A stretch of 64,000 bases of DNA from Pseudomonas caspiana (GCF_002158995.1 NZ_LOHF01000012.1:84688-148687); one strand, 5' to 3'; positions 19,961 through 30,567 are shown, counted from the stretch's first letter. Notes: a model not told the origin generated them from the sequence alone. Numbers and translations are program-made.

Positions 19961-21085
19961 TCAGCCGCGGAAGTAACGCTGTGCGACGAAAGGCATTTTG
20001 CTAACAAGCATTGGTACTTGCTTGCCGCGCACTACCGCCCAGACTTGAGTGTCCAGTGCCGTAAACGCGCTTTTCAAATAACCCATCGCCAAAGGGCCGC
20101 CAAGACTTGGTCCGAAGCCGCCACTGCATACAGTACCAATGGAGTTGCCATCGGCATCGACGATGTCTGTCCCTTCGCGCACCGGCGTGCGTTCTTGTGG
20201 CAGCAGGCCAACGCGTTTGCGGGAGGGCGCTGTTTGCTGTTGAGCGAAGATCTGCTCTGCGCCCGGGAAGCCGCCAGCGCGTGCGCCATCTGCGCGGCGA
20301 ACCTTGGAGATTGCCCACAGCAGGCTGGCTTCGACAGGCGTTGTCTCGGTGTTCATGTCATGGCCGTACAGGCAAAGGCCTGCTTCCAGACGCAGGGAGT
20401 CACGTGCACCCAGGCCAATCGGGGCCACTTCCGGTTCGGCCAACAGGCGCCGAGCCAGTGTTTCAGCCTGATCAGCCGGAACGGAAATTTCGTAGCCGTC
20501 TTCGCCGGTGTAGCCCGAGCGGCTGACGTAGCAGTCAACGCCCAGCAACTGCACGCTGGCGAACTGCATGAAGGTCATTTTTGCGACTTCCGGAGCCAGG
20601 CGCGCCAGCACTGTTACCGCTTGCGGACCTTGCAGGGCGAGCAGGGCACGCTCTTCAAACAGTGGCTGGATTTCGCAATGGTTGCCCAGGTGTTTGCGCA
20701 GGTGGGCGAGGTCTTCGTTCTTGCAGGCAGCGTTGACCACCAGCATCAGTTGATCATTGCCCAGGTTGGCGACCATCAAGTCGTCGAGGATGCCACCGCT
20801 TTCATTGGTGAACATTGCGTAACGCTGCATACCAACGGGCAAGTCGATGATGTCGACCGGTACCAGCGCTTCCAGTGCTTTGGCCGCATCGGCCCCCGTC
20901 AGGCGAATCTGACCCATGTGCGATACATCAAACAGCCCGGCTTTTTCCCGGGTGTGCAGGTGTTCTTTCATCACGCCAGCCGGGTATTGCACTGGCATGT
21001 CGTAGCCCGCGAAAGGCACCATCTTGGCACCGAGTTCGCGGTGCAGGGCGTGTAGCGGGGTGGTAAGGAGTTGTTCGGTGGTCAT
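19961..21085 (-). CDS. gcvT: Glycine cleavage system aminomethyltransferase (T protein)
   Basis: The 374-residue protein starts MTTEQLLTTPLHALHRELGAKMVPFAGYDMPVQY and contains GLFDVSHMGQIRLTG, SRSGYTGEDGYEISV and ARDSLRLEAGLCLYGHDM, all T-protein signatures for tetrahydrofolate and lipoyl-aminomethyl handling. It transfers the methylene carbon to tetrahydrofolate and releases ammonia. It is the third gene after gcvH and gcvP, but a 96-base REPIN lies in the gcvP-gcvT gap and may tune its level. Confidence 0.97.
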   Translation of the reverse strand: MTTEQLLTTPLHALHRELGAKMVPFAGYDMPVQYPAGVMKEHLHTREKAGLFDVSHMGQIRLTGADAAKALEALVPVDIIDLPVGMQRYAMFTNESGGILDDLMVANLGNDQLMLVVNAACKNEDLAHLRKHLGNHCEIQPLFEERALLALQGPQAVTVLARLAPEVAKMTFMQFASVQLLGVDCYVSRSGYTGEDGYEISVPADQAETLARRLLAEPEVAPIGLGARDSLRLEAGLCLYGHDMNTETTPVEASLLWAISKVRRADGARAGGFPGAEQIFAQQQTAPSRKRVGLLPQERTPVREGTDIVDADGNSIGTVCSGGFGPSLGGPLAMGYLKSAFTALDTQVWAVVRGKQVPMLVSKMPFVAQRYFRG

Positions 21086-21120
21086 GATCGATTCCTTTGA
21101 ATAGATGGCGCTGATGGCCG

Positions 21121-21216
21121 GGACGTGGAACCGGCTTTAGCCGGGAAGGCTGCATTCCTGACGCAATAAATGCACAGGATGTACTGGCCTCTTCCCGGCT
21201 AAAGCCGGTCCCACGA
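21121..21216. repeat. REPIN-like dimeric repeat, family B, inside the gcv operon
   Basis: Inverted arms ggacgtggaaccggctttag and the complement ggctaaagccggtcccacg occupy the gap between gcvP and gcvT, where they could act as a 3' barrier to RNA decay for gcvHP mRNA. Confidence 0.88.
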
Positions 21217-21234
21217 CGATTCCCGGTTAATGAA

Positions 21235-24099
21235 TCACGCCTCTTGATAGCTCTCGATGGACGGGCAGGCGCAGATCAGGTTGCGGTCGCCGAACACGTT
21301 GTCGACGCGGCCAACCGGTGGCCAGTACTTGCCATCGATCAACGACTCGACCGGATACACCGCTTGTTCGCGGCTGTACGGGTGGGTCCACTCGCCAACG
21401 ATTTCCGCCGCCGTGTGCGGGGCGTTTTTCAACGGGTTGTCTTCCTTGTCCAGTACGCCGCTTTCCACTGCACGGATTTCTTCGCGGATCTTGATCATGG
21501 CGTCGCAGAAGCGGTCCAGTTCCTCTTTGGATTCGCTTTCGGTCGGCTCGATCATCAAGGTGCCCGCGACCGGGAACGACATGGTTGGCGCGTGGAAGCC
21601 GAAGTCGATCAGGCGCTTGGCAACGTCATCAACGCTGATGCCGCTGGTTTCTTTCAACGGACGCAGGTCAAGGATGCATTCGTGAGCCACCAGACCGCTG
21701 CTACCGGTGTAGAGCACTGGGTAGTGTTCTTCCAGGCGGCGAGAGATGTAGTTGGCGTTGAGGATTGCCAGTTGCGAAGCGCGTTTGAGACCTTCGCCGC
21801 CCATCATGCTGATGTACATCCAGGTGATCGGCAGGATGCTGGCGCTGCCGAATGGCGCTGCGCAGACCGCGCCTTCCTTGCGTGCCATGGTGGCGTGGCC
21901 CGGCAGGAACGGGGTCAGGTGCGACTTGACGCCAATCGGGCCAACGCCCGGGCCGCCACCGCCGTGAGGGATGCAGAAAGTCTTGTGCAGGTTCAGGTGG
22001 GACACGTCGCCGCCGAACTTGCCCGGTGCGCAGAGGCCAACCATGGCGTTCATGTTGGCGCCGTCGATGTAAACCTGGCCGCCGTTGTCGTGAACGATGG
22101 CGCAGATTTCGCGGATGCCTTCTTCAAACACGCCGTGAGTCGACGGGTAAGTGATCATGATCGCGGCCAGATGATCGCGGTGCTCGATGGCTTTGGCGCG
22201 CAGGTCTTCGATGTCGACGTTGCCACGGGCATCGCACGCCGTCACAACAACGCGCATGCCAGCCATGTTGGCGGTGGCCGGGTTGGTGCCGTGAGCCGAT
22301 TGCGGAATCAGGCAGATGTCGCGGCGTTCGTCGCCACGGCTCTGGTGATAGGCGCGGATCGCCAGCAGGCCGGCGTATTCGCCTTGAGAACCGGCGTTAG
22401 GCTGCAGCGAGATCGAGTCGTAACCGGTCGCCGCGCAGAGCATTGCTTCCAGTTCGTCGGTCAGTTGCTGATAACCCGCGCTTTGTTCGGCAGGGGCGAA
22501 CGGGTGCAGGTTGCCGAATTCAGCCCAGGTCACGGGGATCATTTCGCTGGCAGCGTTGAGTTTCATGGTGCACGAGCCCAGCGGGATCATGGTGCGATCC
22601 AGCGCCAGATCCTTGTCGGCCAGTTTGCGCAGGTAGCGCATCAGCTCGGTTTCGGAGTGGTAGCGGTTGAATACCGGGTGGCTGAGGATCGCCGATTCAC
22701 GCAGCAGTGCTTGCGGCAGGCGGGATTCAGTATTTTGCTCCAATGCTGCGAAGTCCGGCAGGGTCTGCCCTTCGCCGGCAAAGATCGCCCACAGGTCTTC
22801 TATCGATGCTTGCGAGGTGGTTTCGTCCAGCGACAGGCCAAGACGCTGAGCGTCGATTTCCCGCAGGTTGATCTGCTGGGCGCGAGCCTTGGCATGCAGC
22901 GCTGCAGTATCGGCGCCGGTGTTTACGGTCACGCTGTCGAAGAAGTACTGCTGCTCGACGTTCAAACCCAACTGGCTCAGGCCTTTGGCGAAAATGGCCG
23001 TCAACTGATGCACGCGGTTGGCGATTTGCGTCAGGCCGCGCGGGCCGTGGTAAACAGCGTACATGCTGGCGATGTTGGCCAGCAGCACCTGGGCGGTGCA
23101 GATGTTGCTGGTGGCTTTCTCGCGTCGGATATGTTGTTCGCGGGTCTGCATCGCCAGGCGCAATGCCTGCTTGCCGTGACGGTCCACCGAAACACCGACC
23201 AGTCGGCCTGGCATGTCGCGCTTGAACGCATCTTTAGTCGAGAAGTAAGCCGCGTGCGGGCCGCCAAAACCCAGTGGCACGCCAAAACGCTGGGCGCTGC
23301 CGATGGCCACGTCTGCGCCGAATTCACCGGGTGGGGTCAGCAAAGTCAGCGCCAGCAGGTCGGCCGCTACAGCCACCAGTGCGTTGGCGGCGTGGAAGCG
23401 CTCAACCAGTTCGCGGTAATCAAACAGGTCGCCATTGCTGGCCGGGTATTGCAGCAGGGCGCCGAAGAACGGGCTGACATCGGTCAGTTCTGCTTCGTCA
23501 GCCACTACAACAGTAATGCCCAGTGGTTCGGCGCGGGTGCGCAGCACGTCGAGGGTTTGCGGATGGCAATGGCTGGAAGCGAAGAACTGGTGGCTGCTCT
23601 TGTTCTTGCTGAGGCGTTTGCAGAAGGTCATGGCTTCGGCAGCAGCGGTGGCTTCGTCGAGCAGCGAGGCGTTGGCGATCGGCAGGCCGGTCAGGTCGCT
23701 GATCAGGGTCTGGAAATTCAGCAGCGACTCCAGACGGCCTTGGGAAATTTCTGGCTGATAAGGCGTGTAGGCCGTGTACCACGCCGGGTTTTCCAGCAGG
23801 TTGCGCAGGATCGGCGCAGGCGTGTGGGTGTTGTAGTAGCCCTGACCGATGTAGGTCTTGAACAGCTGGTTCTTGCTGGCGATGGTTTTGATTGACGCGA
23901 GTGCGTCGGCTTCGCTCAGGCCCGGCTCCATGCCCAGTACGCTGGTGCCTTTGATGCTTTCCGGGATGACGCTGGCGCTCAAGGCTTCCAGCGAATCAAA
24001 GCCCAGGGTTTGCAGCATGGCTTGCTCGTCAGCAGCACGTGGGCCGATGTGACGGGCGATGAATTCGTTGGCGGTGCTCAGTTGAATGCGGTCAGTCAT
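21235..24099 (-). CDS. gcvP: Glycine dehydrogenase (P protein of the glycine cleavage system)
   Basis: The protein has 954 residues, full length for the fused homodimeric P protein. The N-terminal half starts with [21 protein letters not shown]. The C-terminal half carries the PLP-binding lysine in [18 protein letters not shown], and [15 protein letters not shown]. It decarboxylates glycine and passes the aminomethyl group to lipoyl-GcvH. The start is 10 bases past the gcvH stop, so the two are cotranscribed from the sigma-54 promoter upstream of gcvH. Confidence 0.97.
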   Translation of the reverse strand: MTDRIQLSTANEFIARHIGPRAADEQAMLQTLGFDSLEALSASVIPESIKGTSVLGMEPGLSEADALASIKTIASKNQLFKTYIGQGYYNTHTPAPILRNLLENPAWYTAYTPYQPEISQGRLESLLNFQTLISDLTGLPIANASLLDEATAAAEAMTFCKRLSKNKSSHQFFASSHCHPQTLDVLRTRAEPLGITVVVADEAELTDVSPFFGALLQYPASNGDLFDYRELVERFHAANALVAVAADLLALTLLTPPGEFGADVAIGSAQRFGVPLGFGGPHAAYFSTKDAFKRDMPGRLVGVSVDRHGKQALRLAMQTREQHIRREKATSNICTAQVLLANIASMYAVYHGPRGLTQIANRVHQLTAIFAKGLSQLGLNVEQQYFFDSVTVNTGADTAALHAKARAQQINLREIDAQRLGLSLDETTSQASIEDLWAIFAGEGQTLPDFAALEQNTESRLPQALLRESAILSHPVFNRYHSETELMRYLRKLADKDLALDRTMIPLGSCTMKLNAASEMIPVTWAEFGNLHPFAPAEQSAGYQQLTDELEAMLCAATGYDSISLQPNAGSQGEYAGLLAIRAYHQSRGDERRDICLIPQSAHGTNPATANMAGMRVVVTACDARGNVDIEDLRAKAIEHRDHLAAIMITYPSTHGVFEEGIREICAIVHDNGGQVYIDGANMNAMVGLCAPGKFGGDVSHLNLHKTFCIPHGGGGPGVGPIGVKSHLTPFLPGHATMARKEGAVCAAPFGSASILPITWMYISMMGGEGLKRASQLAILNANYISRRLEEHYPVLYTGSSGLVAHECILDLRPLKETSGISVDDVAKRLIDFGFHAPTMSFPVAGTLMIEPTESESKEELDRFCDAMIKIREEIRAVESGVLDKEDNPLKNAPHTAAEIVGEWTHPYSREQAVYPVESLIDGKYWPPVGRVDNVFGDRNLICACPSIESYQEA

Positions 24100-24109
24100 G
24101 GTCTGCTCC

Positions 24110-24493
24110 TCAGGCTTCGGCGTTGGCTTTGATCAGACGGTCGTAAGCGTCCTGATCAAGCAGGCTACCGATAGCGCTGGCGTCTTGGGGAATGAAGCGG
24201 AAGAACCAGCCAGCGCCAAGGGCGTCTTCATTGACCAGTTCTGGAGTAGCGTCGAGGGCCTGGTTGACTTCAACCACTTCGCCATCGAGCGGCATGTTGA
24301 TGCTGCTGGCTGCTTTTACCGATTCCACTACCGAAGCTTCGGCGTTTTTGGCGTAGGTCTGCAGCTCAGGGAGTTGTACGTAAACCACGTCACCCAGAGA
24401 TTCTTGCGCATAGGGCGTGATGCCTACGGTGACACTGCCATCGGCTTCGGCTCGCAGCCATTCGTGATCGACAGTGAATCGCAACTCGCTCAT
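24110..24493 (-). CDS. gcvH: Glycine cleavage system H protein
   Basis: The 127-residue lipoyl carrier starts [25 protein letters not shown]. The lipoylated lysine is in the ESVKAASSI motif, and the domain closes with [10 protein letters not shown]. It shuttles the aminomethyl group from GcvP to GcvT. I used the ATG at 24493, preceded by a good AGGAG site; the open frame extends 19 codons upstream without resemblance to the family. It is first in gcvH-gcvP-gcvT. Unlike the P. aeruginosa gcs cluster, no glyA or sdaA is present. Confidence 0.97.
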   Translation of the reverse strand: MSELRFTVDHEWLRAEADGSVTVGITPYAQESLGDVVYVQLPELQTYAKNAEASVVESVKAASSINMPLDGEVVEVNQALDATPELVNEDALGAGWFFRFIPQDASAIGSLLDQDAYDRLIKANAEA

Positions 24494-24552
24494 AAATACT
24501 CCTAAGGTGACGTAGCGCTCGCGGCGGGCGCAATCATTGATCGTAATCACTT

Positions 24553-24568
24553 AGCAAATATGCGGCCA
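24553..24568 (-). promoter_or_regulatory. Sigma-54 promoter of gcvHPT
   Basis: The minus strand reads TGGCCGCATATTTGCT. This fits TGGCACG-N4-TTGCW with GG and GC at exact -24/-12 spacing. Transcription would begin near 24541, about 48 bases before gcvH. This is direct sequence matching; use of sigma-54 is inference. Confidence 0.75.
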
Positions 24569-24632
24569 ATAATTAATTTTCTATATTAATCAATGGCTTG
24601 AGAGTTTTCCGGGTGGCGGTCTTGCACTGTCC

Positions 24633-24750
24633 TGTAGCGAAATCGATACAGCTTGTATCGCGTTACAAATGCCTGGTGGATCAAAGCCTTGGCGGCTATG
24701 GATATACGGATGTCGTAATGAAATCGTTACGTCGTATTGATTTCGATACA
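24633..24750 (-). promoter_or_regulatory. Tandem GcsR-like activator sites upstream of gcvH
   Basis: Two 18-base imperfect repeats with one base between them lie at 24733-24750 (TGTATCG-N4-CAATACG) and 24714-24731 (CGTAACG-N4-CATTACG). A third lies at 24633-24650 (TGTATCG-N4-CGCTACA), next to a TGTAACG half-site at 24661-24667. They resemble the TGTAACG-N4-CGTTCCG repeats reported for GcsR, the TyrR-like sigma-54 activator of glycine cleavage in P. aeruginosa, and lie 90-210 bases upstream of the predicted start. No gcsR gene is in the window. Confidence 0.6.
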
Positions 24751-24818
24751 AGTGAGGGTGGTGCTCAACGATCCCACAGGATCGCATTGCCAAGTTGAGA
24801 GCTTGTTTGCCCCTATCG

Positions 24819-25736
24819 CTACCGCACCGCACTCACCCCATCCAGTGTCGAGAACGAGGTGTCTTTTGCGGTGAGCAAAAAGTCGCGCATATAGGGCGCG
24901 TCCAGCATGTCGGTTCGCACTCCGGCATAGAGTGTAGCGAACAATCCTTTTTCGCCCAGGCGCTTGCCTTTCACATAGCCCCGCGAGCTGTATTCATGCA
25001 GAGCCCAATGCGGCATCCCGCACACGCCGCGGCCGCTGGCGACCAGTTGCATCATCATCACGGTCAGCTCCGATGTGCGGACTTGAGCCGGTTCGATGTC
25101 GGCGGGTTCGAGGAAGCGAGTGAAGATGTCCAGCCGATCACGCTCCACCGGGTAAGTGATCAGGGTCTCCTTGATCAGGTCTTCTGGCACGATATAGGGC
25201 TTGCTGGCCAATGGGTGCTGATTGGCAACCGCCAGCATGGCCTCATAGGTAAACAACGGGACGTAGGTAATGCCCACCAGCTCAAGCGGATCTGACGTCA
25301 CTACCAAGTCCAGATCGCCACGGGCCAGGGCAGGCAGGGGCGCAAAGGCAAAGCCTGAGGCGAGGTCCAGTTCGACTTCCGGCCAGGCGTCGCGGAATTG
25401 GTCGATAGTCGGCATCAGCCACTGAAAACAGCTATGGCATTCAATCGCCATGTGCAAGCGCCCGGCAGTGCCGCCCGCCAGCCGCGCAATGTCGCGTTCT
25501 GCGCCGCGCAATTGCGGCAATACGGAGTCGGCCAGTTGCAGCAGGCGCAGGCCGGCGCTAGTAAAGCGTACGGGTTTGGTTTTGCGCACAAACAACGGCA
25601 TACCCATCCGCTCCTCCAGTTCCTTGAACTGGTGGGATAGCGCTGATTGCGTCAGATGCAGGCGCTCGGCGGCTTCTACAAGGCTGTCTGCCTCACGCAA
25701 GGCGTGCAGGGTTTTCAGATGGCGTATCTCAAGCAT
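24819..25736 (-). CDS. metR: LysR-type regulator MetR
   Basis: The 305-residue product has an N-terminal winged HTH (MLEIRHLKTLHALREADSLVEAAERLHLTQSALSHQFKELEER) and a LysR substrate-binding domain. The HTH sequence and ECHSCFQWLMPTIDQFR are characteristic of MetR, which senses homocysteine and activates metE. The start MLEIRH at 25736 removes 16 non-family residues. It is divergent from metE across about 120 bases, the usual arrangement. Confidence 0.93.
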   Translation of the reverse strand: MLEIRHLKTLHALREADSLVEAAERLHLTQSALSHQFKELEERMGMPLFVRKTKPVRFTSAGLRLLQLADSVLPQLRGAERDIARLAGGTAGRLHMAIECHSCFQWLMPTIDQFRDAWPEVELDLASGFAFAPLPALARGDLDLVVTSDPLELVGITYVPLFTYEAMLAVANQHPLASKPYIVPEDLIKETLITYPVERDRLDIFTRFLEPADIEPAQVRTSELTVMMMQLVASGRGVCGMPHWALHEYSSRGYVKGKRLGEKGLFATLYAGVRTDMLDAPYMRDFLLTAKDTSFSTLDGVSAVR

Positions 25737-25858
25737 GTCGTCTCGCAGGCATATTAGCACTTCATGAATAGATTTTGTGATCAACGCGAAAACAATGAGT
25801 TTGTCTCACGTTGCTCCGGCTGTCGACAATAGCGTCATATTTCGACAGGAGCTTCATC

Positions 25859-28159
25859 ATGGCCTTGGCCCACAATCTTGGTTTTCCGCGCATCGGTGCT
25901 GATCGCGAATTGAAAAAAGCGCTGGAAGCGTATTGGAAAGGCAGTCTTGATCAGGACGGGCTACGCCGTGTCGGCCAAGACCTGCGCGCCACTCATTGGC
26001 AGCTGCAAAAAGACGCGGGTATCGACCTGTTGCCGGTAGGCGATTTTGCCTGGTACGACCAAGTGCTGGGCCACTCACTGGCGTTCGGTGTGGTTCCTGA
26101 GCGCTTTGCGGGCACCAAAGACTCTCGCGGCTTGCCAACGCTGGATACCCTGTTCGCCATGGCCCGCGGTGCCGAAAGCTGCTGCGGCGGCCATGGTCAA
26201 GAGCAATACGCTCAGGAGCTGACCAAGTGGTTCGACACTAACTACCACTATCTGGTCCCGGAATTCACTCAGGATCAGCGCTTCCAACTGAGCTGGGAGC
26301 AGTTGTTCGAAGAGGTGGACGAAGCCCGTGCTCTGGGCCACAAGGTCAAGCCAGTGCTAATCGGCCCGTTGACTTACCTGTGGCTGGGCAAAGCCAAGGG
26401 CGACAACTTCGACAAGCTGGAGCTGCTGGAACGCCTGCTGCCGGTGTATGGGGAAATCCTCGGTCGGCTGGCGGGGCAGGGTGTGGAATGGGTACAGATC
26501 GACGAGCCGATCCTCACTCTGGACCTGCCTCAGGACTGGAAAAACGCCTTCGAGCGGGCTTATCACAGCTTGCAATACTCGCCGTTGAAGAAGCTGATCG
26601 CGACCTACTTCAGTGGCCTGGAAGACAATCTCGGGCTGGCGGCTTCGTTGCCCGTGGATGGTCTGCACATTGATCTGGTGCGCGCGCCGGACCAACTGGC
26701 TGCGGTGCTGGATCGCTTGCCGACTTATAAAGTGCTGTCACTGGGAGTGGTCAACGGGCGCAATGTCTGGCGTTGTGATCTTGAGCAAGCACTGGATCAA
26801 TTGCGTGAAGCGCAGCAGCGTTTTGGCGACAATCTGTGGGTGGCCGGCTCTTGCTCCTTGTTGCACAGCCCGGTTGATCTGAGCCGTGAAGACAAGCTCG
26901 ATGCCGAACTCAAGAGCTGGCTGGCGTTTGCCGTGCAGAAATGCGACGAAATTTCGCTGCTCACCAAAGCTTTGAATGATCCAGACAGTATAAAAAATGC
27001 GTTGGCCGAAAGCCGCGCCGTACAAACCAGCCGCCTGCAATCGCCGCGTATTCACAAGCCGCAGGTCCAGGCACGTATCGCTGCTATCACAGCGCAGGAC
27101 AGCCAGCGCCAGTCAGCATTCGCCGAGCGTATCGAGCAGCAACGCCAGCGCCTGAACTTGCCCGCCTTTCCGACAACGACCATCGGCTCGTTCCCACAGA
27201 CTGCGTCGATTCGTCTGGCGCGACAGGCTTTCAAGCAGGGCAAGCTGTCCGCTAATGATTACCACGACGCGATGCGTCATGAGATCCGCCATGCCGTGCA
27301 GATTCAGGAGCGTCTTGGGCTGGACGTACTGGTACACGGTGAGGCCGAGCGCAACGATATGGTCGAGTACTTCGCCGAGCAACTGGACGGTTATGCATTC
27401 ACCCGCTTTGGCTGGGTACAGAGCTATGGTTCTCGGTGCGTCAAACCAGCAGTGATCTTTGGTGATCTGAGCCGCCCGCAGGCCATGACCGTGGAGTGGA
27501 TCAGCTATGCACAAAGCCTGACCGACAAGCTGATGAAGGGCATGCTGACCGGTCCGGTGACCATGTTGATGTGGTCGTTCCCACGTGAAGACGTGTCCCG
27601 CAAGGTACAGGCGCAACAACTGGCGCTGGCGATTCGCGATGAAGTGGTGGACCTGGAAGCGGCCGGCATCAAGATTGTGCAGATCGACGAAGCCGCCTTT
27701 CGTGAAGGCCTGCCGCTACGCCGGGCACAGTGGCAGGAGTATCTGGATTGGGCGGTTGAAGCGTTTCGTCTGTGCGCCAGCGGCGTGCAGGACGAGACGC
27801 AGATCCATACCCATATGTGCTACAGCGAATTCAACGATGTGATTGAGTCCATAGCGGCGATGGATGCCGATGTGATCACCATCGAAACCTCGCGTTCAGA
27901 CATGGAGTTGCTGGAGGCCTTCAAGGCGTTCGACTATCCGAACGACATCGGTCCAGGGGTTTACGACATTCACTCGCCCAGAGTCCCGGGCACTGAAGAG
28001 ATGGTGCGGTTGATGAGCAAGGCCGTGCAGCACGTGCCGGCCGAGCGTTTGTGGGTCAACCCGGATTGCGGCCTGAAAACCCGCGCCTGGCCCGAGACCG
28101 AGGCGGCATTGGTGAATATGGTGGCCGCGGCGCGGGCTCTGCGCAGCGAGTTGGCATAA
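25859..28159 (+). CDS. metE: Cobalamin-independent methionine synthase MetE
   Basis: The protein has 766 residues in two barrel halves. The N-terminal [28 protein letters not shown] and the C-terminal zinc site ([12 protein letters not shown] and the cysteine of NPDCGLKTR) are intact, with the glutamate in [15 protein letters not shown]. It transfers the methyl group of methyltetrahydropteroyltriglutamate to homocysteine. The ribosome site is AGGAG. No cobalamin riboswitch is visible. The metR-metE gap has a short palindrome (TGAG-N6-CTCA near 25796) that could be part of a MetR site. Confidence 0.97.
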   Translation: MALAHNLGFPRIGADRELKKALEAYWKGSLDQDGLRRVGQDLRATHWQLQKDAGIDLLPVGDFAWYDQVLGHSLAFGVVPERFAGTKDSRGLPTLDTLFAMARGAESCCGGHGQEQYAQELTKWFDTNYHYLVPEFTQDQRFQLSWEQLFEEVDEARALGHKVKPVLIGPLTYLWLGKAKGDNFDKLELLERLLPVYGEILGRLAGQGVEWVQIDEPILTLDLPQDWKNAFERAYHSLQYSPLKKLIATYFSGLEDNLGLAASLPVDGLHIDLVRAPDQLAAVLDRLPTYKVLSLGVVNGRNVWRCDLEQALDQLREAQQRFGDNLWVAGSCSLLHSPVDLSREDKLDAELKSWLAFAVQKCDEISLLTKALNDPDSIKNALAESRAVQTSRLQSPRIHKPQVQARIAAITAQDSQRQSAFAERIEQQRQRLNLPAFPTTTIGSFPQTASIRLARQAFKQGKLSANDYHDAMRHEIRHAVQIQERLGLDVLVHGEAERNDMVEYFAEQLDGYAFTRFGWVQSYGSRCVKPAVIFGDLSRPQAMTVEWISYAQSLTDKLMKGMLTGPVTMLMWSFPREDVSRKVQAQQLALAIRDEVVDLEAAGIKIVQIDEAAFREGLPLRRAQWQEYLDWAVEAFRLCASGVQDETQIHTHMCYSEFNDVIESIAAMDADVITIETSRSDMELLEAFKAFDYPNDIGPGVYDIHSPRVPGTEEMVRLMSKAVQHVPAERLWVNPDCGLKTRAWPETEAALVNMVAAARALRSELA

Positions 28160-28176
28160 GGCAAGCTCCGCACACC

Positions 28177-28270
28177 TCGTGGGACCGGCTTCAGCCGGGA
28201 AGGCGGCATGTCTGACGCAACAAATGCATTGGATGTCATTGCCTCTTCCCGGCTAAAGCCGGTCCCACGT
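28177..28270. repeat. REPIN-like dimeric repeat, family B
   Basis: Arms cgtgggaccggcttcagccg and ggctaaagccggtcccacgt start about 18 bases after the metE stop. Confidence 0.88.
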
Positions 28271-28395
28271 CAGCGGCAACCTGAAAACGACCGCTCAGCC
28301 CCCTTCATCAAACTGTCACGTAACTGTGGCAGCGCGCTTTGCAAAACTTCATCACACTCGTTGCCTACTGGGGATCTGTTTGTTGGTGTTTGTTA

Positions 28396-29388
28396 ATGCG
28401 CGTTCTTCTTTTTCTGGCCGCACTTTTGTGCGGCTTGCCGTCTTTTGCGGCCTCCAAATGTGATGTCAATGTTCCTGTGCAGATAGCCGCGCTCAAAGAA
28501 GTGCGGCTGGCTTATCAGAGTATCGGCAACGAATCCGACCCTGCCTTGTTGCTGGTCATGGGGCTGGGTGGCCAGTTGATTCACTGGCCTGACGAGGTCG
28601 TGGCAGCGCTGTGTCAGCAGGGTTATCGGGTCATCCGCTACGATAATCGTGACGTCGGGCTGTCGACCTGGATTGCCCCGCCAGCCAACGCCAATCTCAC
28701 TTATGAAGTGCTGCGCTACAAGCTTGGCTTGCAGGTGTCTGCGCCGTATTCATTGACCGACATGGCAGACGATGCGCTGGGTTTGATGGATGCGCTGCAG
28801 ATTCGCCAGTTCCATGTGCTGGGCGCGAGTATGGGCGGCATGATTGCGCAGCATCTGGCCGATCTTGCACCGCAGCGCATTGAAAGCCTGACTTTGATCA
28901 TGACCAGCTCTGGAGCGCAGGGTTTACCGATGCCCAATGCTGCGTTGCTGCAATTGTTGGCCAAGCGCGGTGCGCCAAATCGCGAAGCAGCGCTGGAACA
29001 ACAGGCTGACTTGCTCGCGGCGTTGGGTAGCCCGGAAGTCAAAGATGACCGCGCCATGTTGTTGCAACAGGCCGCCGCGTCCTACGACCGGGCGTTCAAT
29101 CCTGAAGGCGTGAAGCGTCAAATCCTGGCGATTCTGGCCGAGCCTAGCCGGGTGGAATTGCTCGACCGTCTTCGTCTGCCGGTGTTGGTGGTGCACGGCA
29201 CCGCCGATCCACTGTTGCCGGTCATGCACGGTGTGCATGTGGCGGCGCATATTCGGGGTAGCCAGTTGCGGCTGATTCCGGGCCTGGCGCACCGTTTTCA
29301 GGAAGCCTTCAAAGCGCCCTTGCTGGCCGCCGTGTTGCCCTACTTGCGAGCGCAGCACGACGACGGCCGGAACATGGCTCAGCTTTGA
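28396..29388 (+). CDS. Exported alpha/beta hydrolase
   Basis: From the ATG at 28396 the 330-residue product begins with a signal peptide (MRVLLFLAALLCGLPSFAAS), so it is probably periplasmic. The hydrolase fold shows the oxyanion segment LLVMGLGGQLIHWP, the nucleophile elbow GASMGGM, an acid candidate in HGTADPLLP and the final histidine in GLAHRF. These form a Ser-Asp-His triad. Family resemblance is to general esterase-type hydrolases; the substrate is unknown. An upstream start would break the signal peptide. Confidence 0.86.
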   Translation: MRVLLFLAALLCGLPSFAASKCDVNVPVQIAALKEVRLAYQSIGNESDPALLLVMGLGGQLIHWPDEVVAALCQQGYRVIRYDNRDVGLSTWIAPPANANLTYEVLRYKLGLQVSAPYSLTDMADDALGLMDALQIRQFHVLGASMGGMIAQHLADLAPQRIESLTLIMTSSGAQGLPMPNAALLQLLAKRGAPNREAALEQQADLLAALGSPEVKDDRAMLLQQAAASYDRAFNPEGVKRQILAILAEPSRVELLDRLRLPVLVVHGTADPLLPVMHGVHVAAHIRGSQLRLIPGLAHRFQEAFKAPLLAAVLPYLRAQHDDGRNMAQL

Positions 29389-29444
29389 ACAATCTTCCAA
29401 CTTAGGCGTATCGTGGTGGCTTTCTTTTCCATAGAGAGCCTGCC

Positions 29445-30092
29445 ATGAGCACTCCGCTAAAAATCGATTTCGTTTCTGATGTGTCTTGCCCTTGGTGTGT
29501 CGTCGGTCTGCGCGCGCTGAACGAAGCACTCGCTGAATTGGGCGATGAAGTTAGGGCACAGATTCATTTCCAGCCTTTTGAGCTGAACCCGAACATGCCC
29601 GCCGAAGGTCAGGACCTGAACGAGCACATCTTCGAGAAATACGGTTCTACGCCTGAGCAGTCTGCCGCCAACCGGGAAAACATTCGTCAGCGTGGGGCCG
29701 AGCTGGGATTCACTTTCACCCAGGGTGACCGTCGTATCTACAACACGTTTGACGCCCACCGGCTGCTGCACTGGGCTGAGCTTGAAGGCAAGCAAAAAGA
29801 ACTGAAAGAAGCATTGTTCGCGGCTTATTTCACAGACCTCGCCGATCCTTCCAACCATCGCGTATTGGCCGATGTTGCACAGAAAGTCGGTCTTGATCGT
29901 GTTCGGGCCGAGGCGATTCTGAGCAGCGACCAGTTTGCGGCCGAGGTTCGCGAGCAGGAGCAATTGTGGGTTTCACGGGGCATCAGTTCAGTGCCGACGA
30001 TTGTCTTCAATGACCAATATGCGGTCTCAGGTGGGCAGCCGGTCGAGGTGTTCGTGGGAGCCATTCGGCAGATAGTGGCTGAGGGCAAGTAA
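29445..30092 (+). CDS. DsbA family thiol oxidoreductase (FrnE-like)
   Basis: The 215-residue protein has a thioredoxin fold with an inserted helical domain. The active site is CPWC in IDFVSDVSCPWCVVGLRAL, and the cis-proline loop is SSVPTIVFND. It has no signal peptide, so it is cytoplasmic, like the FrnE subgroup. It probably handles disulfide exchange or glutathione adducts. It is a single gene with a clear ATG and a ribosome site agagagcctgcc. Confidence 0.9.
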   Translation: MSTPLKIDFVSDVSCPWCVVGLRALNEALAELGDEVRAQIHFQPFELNPNMPAEGQDLNEHIFEKYGSTPEQSAANRENIRQRGAELGFTFTQGDRRIYNTFDAHRLLHWAELEGKQKELKEALFAAYFTDLADPSNHRVLADVAQKVGLDRVRAEAILSSDQFAAEVREQEQLWVSRGISSVPTIVFNDQYAVSGGQPVEVFVGAIRQIVAEGK

Positions 30093-30114
30093 GTCGCAAT
30101 TGCTGGGTTAAAGC

Positions 30115-30201
30115 CTGTAAGAGCGAATTTATTCGCGAATGCGTTTGTACAAACGACGAATTTCTATCGGATGTACTGGCCTCTTCGTGACTGAATTCGC
30201 T
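30115..30201. repeat. Degenerate or chimeric REPIN-like repeat
   Basis: The left arm gcctgtaagagcgaatttat and right arm gtgactgaattcgc are only weakly complementary. The interior ggatgtactggcctcttc is the family B spacer, so the unit carries a family B interior with different arms. Confidence 0.55.
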
Positions 30202-30228
30202 TCCTGTGGTTGGAGTTTTCGTCGCTGA

Positions 30229-30567
30229 TCAACCGTGAAATCTTACCCACACCGTCACCAGCAACGTGGCCGCCACCAGCCACGCAACGGCGGCCAATGC
30301 GAGGGAAACCTCCAGCCGCCAGCGATCGACCAGCAGGTAAAGCGCCGCAAGATAAACAAAGTAGGGAATGATCGACCACATGCCAAACAGGATGGTGGTC
30401 TTCAGGTCGTCCAGTGAGCGGCCTTTGCCAACGATGTAATGAGCGATCAGCGCGAAGGTCGGAAACAGCGGAACCAGGCCTGCGATGTAGTAGTTTTTGG
30501 TCTTGGCCAACGCGGCGAGGATGACCACAACAGCGGCGCCCAGCAGGGCCTTGAACAACAAATCCAC
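30229..30567 (-). CDS. glpM: GlpM family inner-membrane protein
   Basis: The 112-residue product has four hydrophobic helices and the GlpM/YdgC motif AKTKNYYIAGLVPLFPTFALIAHYIVG. In P. aeruginosa glpM lies beside glpD and affects alginate production. The start is GTG with a strong AGGAAGGGG site. Here glpM is separated from glpD by the seven-kilobase aat locus. No biochemical function is established. Confidence 0.88.
   Translation of the reverse strand: MDLLFKALLGAAVVVILAALAKTKNYYIAGLVPLFPTFALIAHYIVGKGRSLDDLKTTILFGMWSIIPYFVYLAALYLLVDRWRLEVSLALAAVAWLVAATLLVTVWVRFHG

Noticed and set aside
24613..24628. Plus-strand TGGCGG...TTGCA as a sigma-54 promoter
   Set aside because: The GG to GC spacing is about three bases too short, and it would read away from gcvH. 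The minus-strand match at 24553-24568 has correct spacing.
25737..25858. Cobalamin or SAM riboswitch before metE
   Set aside because: The gap is about 120 bases with no conserved B12-box or SAM-class elements; MetR control explains it.
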